Below, piece by piece: positions 45,577 to 57,813 of a DNA stretch of 64,000 bases. Source of the DNA: Periplaneta americana (taxonomy: Eukaryota; Arthropoda; Insecta; Blattodea; Blattidae); the NCBI RefSeq assembly GCF_040183065.1, contig NC_091127.1, positions 108,689,834-108,753,833 of the forward strand. Reading direction: 5' to 3'. The notes beneath the pieces are model-generated. The model searched no databases. It saw only the letters and a program-made list of their open reading frames with translations, and was not told where the DNA came from. The translations under genes were made by a program, and so were the position numbers. How positions within the stretch are numbered: the stretch's first letter is position 1; the number at the start of each line of letters is the position of its first letter.

Positions 45577-45947
45577 TTTTTGTGTATGTCCGAACCGTTG
45601 GCACCTAAAGCACTGCAGTGGATTCGGCACATACGCACGAACAGGGACTCGCTCACACCCAACAAGGATGTATTCTGGTAGGACAGGCTTTTCAAAGGTC
45701 AAAAAGACTGTGCTCAGGGGAAGAGTCTATCCGTCCCGCTTACGCAATAAACATTAAGTCTTGGGCACGGACTGCTTCGCCAGTTCTAGTTGGATCTCTT
45801 CATCAAACATATCGTCTAGAGTGTCCGTATGCACCACTCCTCGCGTGGTGTTTAGCGAGGAGTGCCATTCGACTTTAATAGGGTAAGACCCCAACAACTT
45901 CGCTTTCAACAGCGTCTCACTGTTTTGGAGGTATAGTCTCAATGAGA

Positions 45948-45995
45948 TCAAAAATGCAACTCGACTACCATTGCGTAGTAGAGTTGCATTTTTGA
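45948..45995. repeat. Second hairpin in LINE ORF1 (21-bp arms, 6-nt loop)
   Basis: Left arm 45948-45968, loop CATTGC, right arm 45975-45995; 20 of 21 positions pair. A third, smaller one (CACTCCTCGC) pairs 45835-45844 with 45855-45864. Confidence 0.9.
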
Positions 45996-46885
45996 ACTTC
46001 CCAACGAGTCTGTCGAGTGCGCGTCTCACATAAAATGGACTGATGTTTGTCATAGTTTTTTCTGTTCCATTCAATGTGATACTAACAAACTTTGGAGGCG
46101 GCACCTTAATTATTACTTTCTAAGGGTCCAAGTCCATTACAATGTTCGTCATATTACCACTAGTGGTGTCTATTGCTATCTTCTGTTTTTATGCTGTTTT
46201 TCTGAAGGAGGGGGAGAGGAGAGCGAGGACATTTTGAACTGCCCCCCCCCCCTACGGAACCGTCGGCGTCAGCCTGTCATGGGGAGGGGGGGCATAAGAA
46301 AAAGACACCTAAAAAAATTCTTCGCAGTCTGTGCCAGCCATGGGGACCCCTACACAGCCCAATTCCAAGCAACCCACCTCACACAAGTTACCCTTCAAAC
46401 TGGGCATTACACACCTAAAGACAAGTCCTACACCAGAGGCGAGCCGCAACTTTATGCCTCTAACATGGGAATAACCGACTGTGGTCCTCCACTATACACT
46501 GAACATAATCGCCAGACTACCCGGCTAACTCCGACCTCTCCCACCAAAGCCGAATAATCCGAGACCGCACAACTTCAGAGACTTGTAGTTGGTTACATTT
46601 CGACATCCATTAGTCAGCAGTAACACATCAGAGCGATATATCCGTCCCGGCGAGCAGAGGCAGTCACCAGGGAGTCTAAATTGCTCTGGGCCGCTATTGG
46701 GGCTCTATGTGAGTGTACTTGACCTGTGGTCCAGGTTCGACACCTAAACTTGCATATAGGGGCAGTATGAAGGGTCCACTATTGCTTCGTTGCTGGGCGC
46801 CCCTGTCAGACTGCACAAACTGAAAGTCACGCTCGAAACCGTGAGACAGAACCACGGAGATAGGAAGGAAGGTAACGTTCATCAG

Positions 46886-47957
46886 TCATGTTGGTATACC
46901 TGGCAATGAATAGGTAAACAGAATGGCAAAGACTGCAACTACTTTGTATTCTGAACCAAGAAAAATAATTCCACTCAAACATCAAAGTTTTGCATCAGTC
47001 AGTAAATCTCATCTATCATTACCCTCTGTTGAATATTTATGTTACGTCAATAACACAGTCCTGTAACAGTCTAGAAATCTAAACAAACCTGCACTAAGCG
47101 CTATCTATTAAAAGCAAAACTAACCCGAAGGCAGGCAGCATATCAGTTGAAGTCATAACATTAAAAAGGAAAGAAAGTAGTCCTATTGTAAATACAGTAT
47201 TTCAATTATTTTGATACAATAGCAATTAAGAAACATGTTAAAGGTTTTTCTTTATACCAAAAACGGATGCTCCATGGACAAAATTATTCCATTTTAATTA
47301 TTATTTATTTAAACACGCCATTGTATGAGGTGGTTGTAGCTGACTTGCCTATTGTTAATTGTTTTTATTTATAACATTAGGCCATATATGACCAAGTAAA
47401 TAAGGAGTCGCGCTCAGAAGGGTGGAGGTTGGGGTTTGAGATGATGGCCCACAAGCTGCAAGTCGTGTTTAAGATGTTGTTTTGCTAATTATTCAATATG
47501 AAGTGTTGTGCACCTATTAAGCATATAAACTTCTCATTGATGACACTGTGTCCCTAATGTGGTTTGTTACAATTTTCAGGTTATTTTTAATTATTTAAGT
47601 AGGTTTTTTCTTTTTTTTTTTGGTGTGGAAGAATATTAAGTTTCACCTTATTTTTTAGTGCATGTTGGAGAGTAACAAATAATGTCTCATTTTGTAGGTT
47701 CTATATACTATGTAGATGACATTGCACGGTTGTGCCTGGAGCTACAGAGAATCATGGCAGGCAGCATCCAGGCTCCACTGTCTACTTAAGGAGCGGTAGT
47801 ATGTAAGGGGATTTGAATTTGAATTTGATTTGTGCTTCGTTCATTTTTGTGGATACCTATAAATTCGATATTAATAATTTCGAACAGAAATAAAAGAAAT
47901 ACTGGGAGAAAACAAAAATGTGTCAGGAGACGAGGAATTAATATGGGGACTAGAATT
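46886..47957. other. Intergenic, nothing recognised
   Basis: No coding signal. T-rich runs at about 47,608-47,622. Confidence 0.4.
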
Positions 47958-47983
47958 ATATTGAATAATTCGAGGGAAAAATT

Positions 47984-48058
47984 GTTCCGGAGCCGGGTAT
48001 CGAACCCGGGACCTTTGGTTTAACGTACCAATGCTCTACCACTGAGCTACTCGGGAAC
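47984..48058 (-). ncRNA. tRNA-like Pol III head, unit 1
   Basis: Minus strand: A box TAGCTCAGTGGTAGAGC, anticodon-like stem TTGGT/ACCAA (first base changed in this copy), T arm CCGGGTTCGATACCCGG. The anticodon loop lacks the universal U at position 33 and the acceptor stem has a mismatch, so this is a tRNA-derived SINE head rather than a working tRNA. Confidence 0.75.
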
Positions 48059-48268
48059 TCTAACCGACACCGATCCAATTTTTCCCTCTATATCCACAGA
48101 CCTCAAAGTGGGCTGACAACCGTCAAGCAACCAACTTCGAGTGCACACTAACTCCGTGTGACTTAAATTGTGGCTTTCTGTTAACGAACAGTGACGTGTA
48201 TTATGCAAATCAAGATTTCAGGTATAACTCCCTGTAAAGTTGATTTGAATAATTTCGAGGGAAAAATT

Positions 48269-48343
48269 GTTCCGGAGCCGGGTATCGAACCCGGGACCTT
48301 TGGTTTAACGTACCCACGCTCTACCACTGAGCTACTCGGGAAC
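48269..48343 (-). ncRNA. tRNA-like Pol III head, unit 2
   Basis: Same structure as unit 1, with one substitution in the anticodon stem (CGTGGG instead of CGTTGG). Confidence 0.75.
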
Positions 48344-48553
48344 TCTAACTGACACCGATCCAATTTTTCCCTCTATATCCACAGACCTCAAAGTGGGCTG
48401 ACAACCGTCAAGCAACCAACTTCGAGTGCACACTAACTCCGTGTGACTTAAATTGTGGCTTTCTGTTAATGAACAGTGACGTGTATTATGCAAATCAAGA
48501 TTTCAGGTATAACTCCCTGTAAAGTTGATTTGAATAATTTCGAGGGAAAAATT

Positions 48554-48628
48554 GTTCCAGAGCCGGGTATCGAACCCGAGACCTTTGGTTTAACGTACCA
48601 ACGCTCTACCACTGAGCTACTCGGGAAC
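48554..48628 (-). ncRNA. tRNA-like Pol III head, unit 3
   Basis: Same structure, with an intact TTGGT/ACCAA stem. B box GGTTCGATACCC intact; one change in the flanking T stem. Confidence 0.75.
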
Positions 48629-48838
48629 TCTAACCGACACCGATCCAATTTTTCCCTCTATATCCACAGAACTCAAAGTGGGCTGACAACCGTCAAGCAA
48701 CCAACTTCGAGTGCACACTAACTCCGTGTGACTTAAATTGTGGCTTTCTGTTAACGAACAGTGACGTGTATTATGCAAATCAAGATTTCAGGTATAACTC
48801 CCTGTAAAGTTGATTTGAATAATTTCGAGGGAAAAATT

Positions 48839-48913
48839 GTTCCGGAGCCGGGTATCGAACCCGGGACCTTTGGTTTAACGTACCAACGCTCTACCACTGA
48901 GCTACTCGGGAAC
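48839..48913 (-). ncRNA. tRNA-like Pol III head, unit 4
   Basis: Same structure with an intact stem. The array stops 22 bp past this head. Confidence 0.75.
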
Positions 48914-49243
48914 TCTAACCGACACCGATCCAACTATATTGGTAATTCTTCTAATTATATTTCTTTTCTTTAATTCATTCTGTCATTAGCATCAATAATA
49001 TGGTGCACAATTACTAGAACATTATTGGACTGCACTATATAGAGCATAGGTTGATAATTATCAAGAAACATTCAAACTGCATATTCATAAATGGACGTAA
49101 TGAAATCTCACATCAATATTTCTCACATTTCATTAGGTAAACCCAATTACAAAAATGAGTCACTATTAATATTCCTTGCACTTTAGATATGCCATTCTTG
49201 CATTTAATACTATGACATTGTTGAATCAGTTTCACAATCATAA

Positions 49244-49555
49244 GAGTACTGCCACCACAGTGGTCTAGTGGCTAGAGCACTGGACTTATTATCCTGTGAA
49301 CCTGGCTATCCCCAATTTATAACTTGTGTTGGACAAGCCCATGGTCCAGGTATCACAGAGATTTCCTCTGGGAGCTATGGTTCTCCTGTGGCATCCCAAA
49401 AATCTTCATCATCATCTCATCGTGGGTGTAGCGTAGATCAGCCTCCCTTAGTGCACCCTGAGCAACGACTCTGTCGATAAATTGGTCTACATACAACTGG
49501 CTTCACATGGGTGAATAATGAAAAGTCAAATACCCGCCACTAGTTGGAAGCAAGC
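49244..49555 (+). mobile_element. tRNA-derived SINE, another family
   Basis: Head AGTGGTCTAGTGGCTAGAGC (A box), degenerate B box near CCTGGCTATCCC. Body GTGCACCCTGAGCAACGACT and AATTGGTCTACATACAACTG. Plus strand, full-length looking. Confidence 0.75.
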
Positions 49556-49587
49556 AGCACCTATGGCTATGTGTAGAATATAACATT

Positions 49588-49684
49588 TGTACAGACCCAG
49601 AAACAAAATTTGGGCCACCTGAATTTTCCAGTTCCAGCTATAATATAATGTGCAAGCTCAAATTTTTTTCCTGGGTCTGTACCT
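49588..49684. repeat. Short palindromic MITE-like repeat
   Basis: Ends pair as GTACAGACCCAG(A/G)AA...AAATTTG. About 95 bp, no coding. The following 49,690-51,040 has nothing recognised. Confidence 0.6.
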
Positions 49685-51039
49685 GATCAGCAAAATTACC
49701 GAGAGAGGGTGCTTTCGGTAGTTACCCATTTGGTTCCAGCTTTGATTGTCAGTAATATGGTCACCTAAGCAACATCAATCTGATGCTGATGGGCACCTAA
49801 CATTTCTATGGCTCTTTGCATGGTATCTCTGTCCAAGTGTCTACATTGATTTTTTATTTTTCGCGTTTTCCAATGTTTATACTGATGACCGTTGAGTCAA
49901 AAATTAGGTTCGATCTTTAGACAAACTCAATGTAACACTAATAATCACAATCACAACAATTTTTCATTCTAAAAACCTAACAAAGGCAAACTTGTTTAAG
50001 CTTATACACTGGTTTCCTTGGTAACAGTAAAGTCATATTGTTGCAATAACTAACAAATGTTCCTTGATTGAAACCAAAAAGCTGAAAATATTAAATTAAT
50101 AAGAAATATCCCTAGAACATTTAGTTGTGTGTATAATACATCATGCACAACTAAAAAGACAGATAAATACAGAAACGCATTTCCCTCCATCAACCATACC
50201 ACCACTAAAGCTGTGGTGAAGGTAAAAAGTAGTGTAATAAAAATATCTTCACTTCACAAGATCCATAATGGTGGAACTTTAATCCCACTACGGACCACAC
50301 ACAGGAGAAAATAACCCTACTGAAATCATTGAAAGCACCCTCAAAATTGTAACACATCACTCTAAAGACAAAATGTGATCACTATGAAAGATCCACCCCA
50401 AATAGCTTTGTTTCTCGTATATACCCGACCAATGATTTTTTCAGGCATGGTCACATGAAATCATCAAGTAACCTAGTGATACCACCATTATGTTGCACTA
50501 TACGGAAAGGCATTCATATCTTCGATCCAGAGCAAATCTATTTGCACACCTACCTACCAAAAAAAGGCACACAAAAAGCTTGAACAAACCAAATCTACCT
50601 TATAACTGATCTCGATCTTATGAAAAACTCTCCAATTTATTTTTCCAGATATGCAAAATATATAATCTTTCAGTTTCGTCATGAAATAACGCAAAGACAA
50701 ATCAGACGTCAGTCCTGTATTTGGTGTGCAGTGAGATCAATGATTCAATAAACTGAGTTCTGAATCAACTTTGTCGAGAAAACTGTGAGGCACTTAAGCC
50801 AGTTTGCTTCTTCTGGATTATCACATGTTTTAATGAAAATGCTTATTTTCTATTACTGATGACTACACTTCGAAGCTGAGACACCGAACGGGGAGATACA
50901 GGTTAACTGATAGTGGAGTGTTGAGCGGAAATGGGGAACAGGCTTGGGTTTGTTTACTTTTTTCTGGTCTGGTTTGATGTTTCTTACATACTAGCACTGA
51001 AGCTGAAACAGTTGAACAACTTGAAATCATTGCCAGGGT

Positions 51040-52574
51040 TAGCATGTTTAAAACAAAACGTTTTAAGCAAAGTGTTCAAAATTGTTTAAAACAATAGCCA
51101 TTGATTAAAATGTTTTAAACACAGCGTTTAAAACTATAAGATGATACTAATTTTTAAGCCAACAGAATTCTCTGTTATGTTTATTATTTATTTCTCCGTT
51201 AATAATAAACAATGTTTAAAACTATATCATCAAAACATGTCCTTTCCCCCCCACCCTCCATACAAGTTACTTCTCTCGTTTTCTGGTTGTTTTTATTTTA
51301 TTCTACTTGTTTACAATATAAAATCATTTTTTCCTTCTATTCAGGTTTACAAAATGTACAATTATGAATTGACAGTGGTGCTCCTGACTTTATGAAGCCA
51401 AAATTTAACTTTTTTCCAAACAAACATTATTATTAATAAGGAATTTTTTTGTAGGATATACAGTGCAAACAATCTGAATGCTGATATCTGCATGTAGGCC
51501 TATCATCTGAAGCAGGCTTTGTTATATTTATAAGAAACCCATTGAAAAAGAATTTTAAGAGGCTTAAATTATAAAATATTCTAGTTTTTTCTTCTACAAA
51601 CTTAGTTTCAAATTTCAAAATGAAAAACTGAGCTATAAAATAAAATTTTGAAAGTACACCACAAGGTACCAATTTTTTCTATTGTACCATTGAGTCATTA
51701 AACCACCACTTCTACTTCATGAAATCTTTCGATTGTTGAGTACAGGAAAAGACATGCAAGTTTGGCAGCCTTCTCTGCACAGTACAAGTAGGCCTAATCA
51801 TTCGACCATGATCACTTACGGTACTCACTAATCGATAATCAACAGTGACATCATAAGTAAGCAGAAATCTGGATATTCAGTTTGATTGGAAATGTGTCTT
51901 TGTGTTTCTGTTGTGTGGTCTAAGTAATAAAAGGTAAATCCAAAGTAATCAGCATTTCAAATATGCTGTCTAAATATTTAGGGAAGCGAAATTCTGATGA
52001 TGAACTTCCATTAAAAAAAAGTGTTTATTTAAAGAGTACAATTAGCTTATGCCCACGTGAAATAATCCCTCTTAAGCTCACAATGAACCACAAATGGTAA
52101 ACAGCAGGAACAAATGCCTCACTGTTTTAATTAAATCAGAATTACAACTTTGTACCAATTCAAAACTGGACTGTCAAGCTTTTTTATAATGTTATAAAAA
52201 ATTATTTCTCACTGTTAATAGATGTTAGATCTTCAGAGAAATATAAACAATCAAAGTGAGGTAAATTTGAAAATACTTTTTTTTTATGAAATTCATCATT
52301 GAGTTTCATAAAATGTATTTTTTTTTAGTTAATAGGATATTAATTTTATGAATAAATAACCTTATTTAATTTAATAAACAGCATGATAAATTTAAAATGT
52401 CTAAAATGTCGGTTTCCCGATTTTCTCTTTAAAAAAATCTGGAATTTCGCTAATTTTTGCAATACTCATCTGACAACCCTATGTATAAAACACGTTTAAT
52501 AGGCCTATTAAAAAAGTCAACTTTATCATTTTCCACAGACTCAAAATATCAACCACTTATACGAAATTTCAAAT
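51040..52574. other. Intergenic, low-complexity and AT-rich
   Basis: Repeated GTTTAAAAC-type words at 51,046-51,136, with similar ones at 52,898-52,935, may be decayed terminal repeats of one element. Not firm. Confidence 0.3.
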
Positions 52575-52850
52575 AATAGAAGATGGGAGAGTCTCAATGT
52601 ACAAAACATAATTCCTGAGAAACCAGGGAAAAGTGCAGTTGCAGCCTTTTGATTACTCACAGGGTATGACTATTTGTCAAAACACTTAAATAAAATTGGA
52701 ATTTTTTCTTCACCACTTTGTCCACTGTGCAGTCTTCAGAAAGAAATGGATCAGAATCATATGTCCAGCCCTTTGCTCTAAACCACACTGTGTGTGAGAA
52801 ATGTAAGAGAGCAAGCGAGTTAATGGCTTTATTGCCAAGAACTCAGCATT
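52575..52850 (+). mobile_element. LINE ORF2 C-terminal fragment
   Basis: Plus strand: EKPGKSAVAAF, LLTGYDYLSKHLNKIGIFSS and PLCPLCSLQKEMDQNHM, the CxxC/H terminal region of RNase H-type LINEs. Stops present. Confidence 0.75.
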
Positions 52851-53520
52851 AGTTAATGACGAAGACAACACATTTTAAAAACGCACTATTTCATGGCACT
52901 GTTTAAAACAGCATAAAAACAGTTTGAAACAAAAAAACGTAGTTTATTATTTTTTTTAATAAAGTTGTTTCCCCCCCAACCCTGGTCACTGCAATGGCAA
53001 AAACCAAGTTCAATTGGAACACATTTTCAAATATACATTATTCATTTGCTTTAAAAACTCTACAAGTAGAAACACATAATTTTATTTGAAATGCCAAAAG
53101 AGTCACAATTGCTGACAAAAAATACAGCCTTAACTATGGACTAAAAATTTATAATGACACTATTTTGAAATGCCAATATCTATATTTAAAAAGTATAACA
53201 TATAAATCCAAATTAGAAATAGAAGATACCAGTATTTAGAATAGATAATTTAAATTATTATTAATATGTTATTTTTACATACTGTATATTTTAAATAAGT
53301 ATCTTGTGAATTTGTGATATTGGTAAACTACTTCACTTTAATTCATTTTATTCTCCTATTTTCTTATCAAGTTAACATACATACAAAAGTTTCATTTTGA
53401 TTTCTTACTAATTAAAAAATTCTTACTAATAGAATAGGCCTACTTTAGTTATTTTCATTTTAAGTATAATATTATCTTCGTTTCTTGGTAATGAGTTTCA
53501 CTCACAGGTTTATATTAAAT

Positions 53521-53544
53521 AAAAAAAAAAAAAAAAAAAAAAAA
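53521..53544. repeat. Poly-A tract at the 5' edge of the LINE
   Basis: 24 A residues directly before the LINE coding sequence. Either the tail of an older upstream insertion or the target sequence. 52,851-53,520 otherwise has nothing recognised. Confidence 0.9.
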
Positions 53545-53800
53545 TCTCCTGGAGAAAACAGAATCCACAATGAATTCATCATACACCTCGGACGTACAGC
53601 CTGGGAAACAATACTTTTATGGATGAACAAAATCTGGCAAACAGGTATCATACCAGCACATTGGAAAAAAGCTATGATTATATTTATCCTAAAAAAGGAT
53701 AAAGATCCCTCACATATACAAAATTATTGACCTATTTTACTAATTAGCAACTTGAGTAAAACTATGGAAAAAATGGTTAATAAACGAAACATCTCACATA

Positions 53801-54235
53801 TTGACAAATGAACAAGTAGGCTTCAGAACAAACAGCTCTACTAATCAACAGGTCACAAAATTAAGCCAACATATAAAGGATGTACTAAACAGAAAACATA
53901 TCTTAACAGCAATTTTTGTTGACTTCAGTACTGCTTTTGATTCTGTACGGAAGGAACAACTACTCCAAAAACTTCTCGGAGCTGGTGTAAACTCCAAAAT
54001 GCTCAACTGGATAGAAGCCTTTATCCATGAAAGATCCTGCAAAGTCAACTACAACAACCACCTATCAAATCCCAAACTACTTTAAACTGGTGTTCCACAA
54101 GGTGCCGCAACTAGCTGCACATTATTCAACATCTATGTCAACGATCTGAGTTTGGAATTCAACAAAATTACAGGAGTGAAATGTCTCATGTATGCAGATG
54201 ATTTCAGTCTTCTGGATGGAAACTATGAAATTGAA
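53801..54235 (+). pseudogene. LINE reverse transcriptase palm
   Basis: Holds VDFSTAFDSV (first catalytic Asp), GVPQGAATS and YADDFSLLD (the paired catalytic Asp). One in-frame stop at 54,083 breaks the reading frame. Confidence 0.92.
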
Positions 54236-54946
54236 AGCTAAAATTAAAACTGAAAAAGACCTGAACGTAGGTCTTACCATTGATGCCCAAGACTTTTTTT
54301 TGTTCAATATTTTCATAATTTTTCCACCGCCAGATGAAATTGAAATGGAAGTTAATTATTGTGCTGCAGGCTCCTTTGGTTCTTCTAGTATACACAGCAA
54401 TGAAATAAAAGTTCATTTTGTAATTCATTCCTTTGCATTTTTGTAGAAAAATAGCTTATGCAGACTGTTGCGAAAACGCAACACTAGGCAGATATGGGTT
54501 AACTCGAAAATTGGTGCTCTCAAAATAACATGAAACATGTCTTATTAATGTTGATTAATAAGACAAAATTTCAAACTTTTTTCTTAGCTAACCAAACTTT
54601 TCACCCAGAACTAATATACAAAAACAATCACCTTACCCAGCAGATATATCTACTTACCTTGAAGTCACCTTTGATAATAAATTAACCTGGAAACCACAAC
54701 ATCTGAAAGAACAGTTTATAAAACATCTGACTACTTTGACACGGCTAGCCAGAAGTATACATGGGGATCCAAAGACAAACACTACTAACAACCTACAAGA
54801 TGTACATCGAGTCTAGTCTTCTATACTACTGCAAACCTCTAGTCATTGCACCAAAAAATACACTAAACCCAATTGTCAAAGTACAAAACCAGGCACTCAG
54901 ACTTATCACAGGAGGAGTGAAATCTACTCCCATTAACTAGGCCTAT

Positions 54947-55558
54947 ATGCTTTACCTCACAGATATAAAACCTCTTGTAACAACAATAGAAGAAAGAACC
55001 ATTATTCTTTACGAAAAACTGATCACAAGTAATGACGATTATTGGTCCACATACCTTAACACAGAAAGGTATCTAAAAACGCAACACGGATTCATCCAAT
55101 ATGCAGAGAAACTAAAAGAAAAACTCGATATACCCAATTTCCTCCAACCTCTAAATGTTCCCACAAAACCCACTTCAGATACTGTAGATATAAACCAATC
55201 AGAAATAGACCTCCTAGAACAAATTATCAAAAATCAACACAATGAAGAAAATTTAAAACAAATGGCCCATGAAACCATCAACATCATATATCCCGAAGAC
55301 TATTGGATAAGAATTTATACCGATGGCTCAAAAACAGACCCTAAAGGAAATGTAGGAGCTGATATTTTTAGTAATCTTTTTTGCTTACCTCCCAGTTGAT
55401 TACAATCTATCTGCCTATGATAGAGAAATTGAAGCTATACATGTTGCCTTAAATCAACTTTTACTCCCTATGGATAAATTCACAAACGTCGTCATCCTCT
55501 TGAACTCAAAAGCAGCCATCTTGTCCATAAATAACACTGACCATCCCTAATTTACTCA
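54947..55558 (+). pseudogene. LINE connection and RNase H, first part
   Basis: 150-residue open frame ending in RIYTDGSKTDPKGNVGADIF, then a frame change to AYDREIEAIHVALNQLLLPM and VVILLNSKAAILSINNTDHP. Interrupted at 55,567 by the hAT element. Confidence 0.9.
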
Positions 55559-55566
55559 CAACAAAT

Positions 55567-57644
55567 CAGTAGCGGACGGTGGGTTTGAAAGTTGAGGAGG
55601 CCAAGACGTGAATGATGAGAATATAAAAATATAAGGCCTGTGACGTACCTCATTACCAAGCACATAATTGATAGATTTTAAGAAATTAAAATTAGGTTTT
55701 CCATCTTATGTTTAGGAATTGATATGATTTTACGGGGAAAAAAATAAAAATAAACAACATACTGTTAATACTATTACAACGGCTTGGTAAAGATTGCCTC
55801 TCTTTAGGACACTTTAAGTCCTAACCTACGAATTAGGTCTTTTTAGGTCATATTAAATTTAATAATGTTACTCTTTGCTACATAAAACGAACAAGAAAAG
55901 CAATATTTCGAGAGTAACGAGATAGCAACAAAATTGATTCAAACCTAAAAATCTGGGTCTTGCTCATTACTATTACATAGTCTAATTTTACAGCAAATTA
56001 ACTGGATGTTCCTCTTTCTTCGCAAACCGATTAAATAGGTCACAACATACTGAATAACTGCTACTAGAGGAAGCTAGAGACAAATCTGCATTTGTTTCTA
56101 AACTCTCGATATATTTAAAATACTTACTTACTTACTAGCTTTTAAGGAACCCGGAGGTTCATTGCCACCCTCACATAAGCCCGCCATTGGTCCCTATCCT
56201 GAGCAAGATTAATCCATTCTCTACCATCATATCCCATTTCCTTCAAATCCATTTTAATATTATCTTCCCACCTACGTCTCGGCCTCCCTAAAGGTCTTTT
56301 TCCCTCTGGCCTCCCAACTAACACTCTATATGCATTTCTGGATTCGCCCATACGTGCTACATGTCCTGCCCATCTCAAACGTCTGGATTTTATGTTCCTA
56401 ATTATGTCAGGTGAAGAATACAATGCGTGCAGTTCTGTGTTGTGTAACTTTCTCCATTCTCCTGTAACTTCATCCCTCTTAGCCCCAAATATTTTCCTAA
56501 GCACCTTATTCTCAAACAACCTTAACCTATGTTCCTCTCTCAAAGTGAGAGTCCAAGTTTCACAACCATAAAGAACAACCGGTAATATAACTGTTTTATA
56601 AATTCCAACTTTCAGATTTTTTGACAGAAGACTAGATGACAAAAGCTTCTCAACCAAATAATAACACGCATTTCCCATATTTATTCTGCGTTTAATTTCC
56701 TCCCGAGTGTCATTTATATTTGTTACTGTTGCTCCAAGATATTTGAATTTTTCCACCTCTTCAAAAGATAAATCTCCAATTTTTATAGTTCCATTTCGTA
56801 CAATATTCTGGTCACGAGGCATAATCATATATTTAGTCTTTTCGGGATTTACTTCCAACCCTATCGCTTTACTTGCTTCAACTAGAATTTCCACGTTTTC
56901 CCTAATCGTTTGTGGATTTTCTCCTAGCATATTCACGTCATCCGCATAGACAAGAAGCTGATGTAACCCATGTAAATACATCTCGTAACACAAAAGAATA
57001 AAATAACAAGAACACCCGCAAATAAGACAAAATCTAACAATGTAAATGAAAACTTTTATGCAGGGAGAGAAAACTAACAACACGTGACTCAATTTTCTAA
57101 AACCAAGAAGAGAGAAAGAGAGAGAGCTTCCCAATACAGCCGAAACCAGCCGTGACTATAAGCAGTACAGCAGTACACTTGTTAGCGGTGGGAAGGACGT
57201 CTCCAAATCAGCTCCCCTCGCGCGTTCTAGTCAAGTTTAAACACTACGCTAACCAGATATCTTATTGGTTGAACTGTTGTTGTCATGGTTACCGGGGAGT
57301 AGAGTGGTGTAGCCGACTCCTCTCTCCCACTCTCGCATAGACACTGCAGGCTACTAGATGTCGACTATACAGGTTACAGCACTAGCTGTTATTTTTCAGT
57401 ACGAATTATTTGTACTATCTACAGTATAGCGAGCGGGCATCACCAACTGGATGTGGTCGACTTTACGTAACTTACATCTTAGTCACAGTGAATAGTAAAA
57501 TTAATATAAAAGGGAAAATGTTCGTCATTTGCTGTAACTTGTCTGTGATCTTAATTCAGCTGAAATTATTACTGCCATATTGCGTTCTGGTAAAATATTA
57601 AGGGAAGCACGGCCTTCCTTGCCTCCCCTGAAAATCCGCTGCTG
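55567..57644. mobile_element. hAT-superfamily element inserted in the LINE RNase H
   Basis: Perfect 8-bp duplication CAACAAAT at 55559-55566 and 57645-57652. Ends read CAGTAGCGGA and CAGCAGCGGA, as in many hAT elements, followed by matching GGAGGC words. No transposase seen. It carries an RTE-like LINE fragment. Confidence 0.92.
56130..56975 (-). mobile_element. RTE-like LINE, 5'-truncated, inside the hAT element
   Basis: Open frame of about 275 LINE-derived residues: [100 protein letters not shown], ending MNLRVP. The YADD motif is intact. The 3' border shows the TTACTTACTTACT tail. The open frame continues upstream to 57,134 through hAT sequence by chance. Confidence 0.93.
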
Positions 57645-57652
57645 CAACAAAT

Positions 57653-57813
57653 CAATAATTGCCAAAAAAATACTTGCAACTTTAAAAGAACATGACAAAA
57701 CAATTGTGTTACAATGGATCCCAGGACATTGTAATCTATTACATGGGAATGAACAGGATGACACATTAGCTAAGAAAGGTGCCACTCTCCAAATAAACCC
57801 ACAGAAACCATAG
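57653..57813 (+). pseudogene. LINE RNase H, second part
   Basis: ILATLKEHDKTIVLQWIPGH and GNEQDDTLAKKGATLQ resume the RNase H fold right after the second copy of the target duplication. Clearly the continuation of 54,947-55,558. Confidence 0.9.

Larger units (their letters stand above)
45281..46104 (-). pseudogene. LINE ORF1 (gag-like) with zinc knuckles
   Basis: N-terminal frame 46,104-45,754: NISPFYVRRALDRLVGKFKN and LAKQ. C-terminal frame 45,541-45,281: RCTNIICAKCVGADHGDSPC and CVNCSGDHATNYKNFP, two CCHC-type knuckles. The frames are separated by rearranged sequence with hairpins. Confidence 0.85.
42280..46885 (-). mobile_element. I/R1-like non-LTR retrotransposon lacking the RT palm
   Basis: Minus strand, 5' to 3': GC-richer leader (46,885-46,105), ORF1 gag-like, ORF2 endonuclease, EN-RT linker, RT thumb remnant, RNase H and a short 3' end. 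The catalytic RT palm with its aspartate motif is absent: linker sequence near 43,800 is followed directly by thumb sequence (ELRLNG ... TATRFLGLIFDYKLT). Stops and frameshifts occur throughout. RNase H plus a CCHC ORF1 suggests the I/R1 group. Confidence 0.88.
47960..48935 (-). repeat. Tandem array of a 285-bp unit, each with a tRNA-like head
   Basis: Four tRNA-like heads at exactly 285-bp spacing, joined by three nearly identical spacers (TCCACAGACCTCAAAGTGGG ... GTATAACTCCCTGTAAAG). The units differ by only a few bases, so expansion looks recent. The flanks (TTGAATAATT on the left, GACACCGATCCAA on the right) show the unit borders. Confidence 0.95.

Noticed and set aside
46234-46557. 107-residue plus-strand open frame
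   Set aside because: Falls in the GC-richer leader of the minus-strand LINE; no motif.
47984-48913. Four genuine tRNA genes
   Set aside because: Anticodon loop lacks U33, the acceptor stem has a mismatch and the heads are part of a larger repeat; better called SINE-type tRNA-like heads.
47960-48935. Regularly spaced repeats resembling a CRISPR array
   Set aside because: The whole 285-bp unit is repeated, spacers are identical and heads are tRNA-like; the genome is eukaryotic.
56976-57134. N-terminal extension of the RTE-like frame (hydrophobic start)
   Set aside because: The frame is open by chance through hAT sequence; LINE homology begins at about 56,975.
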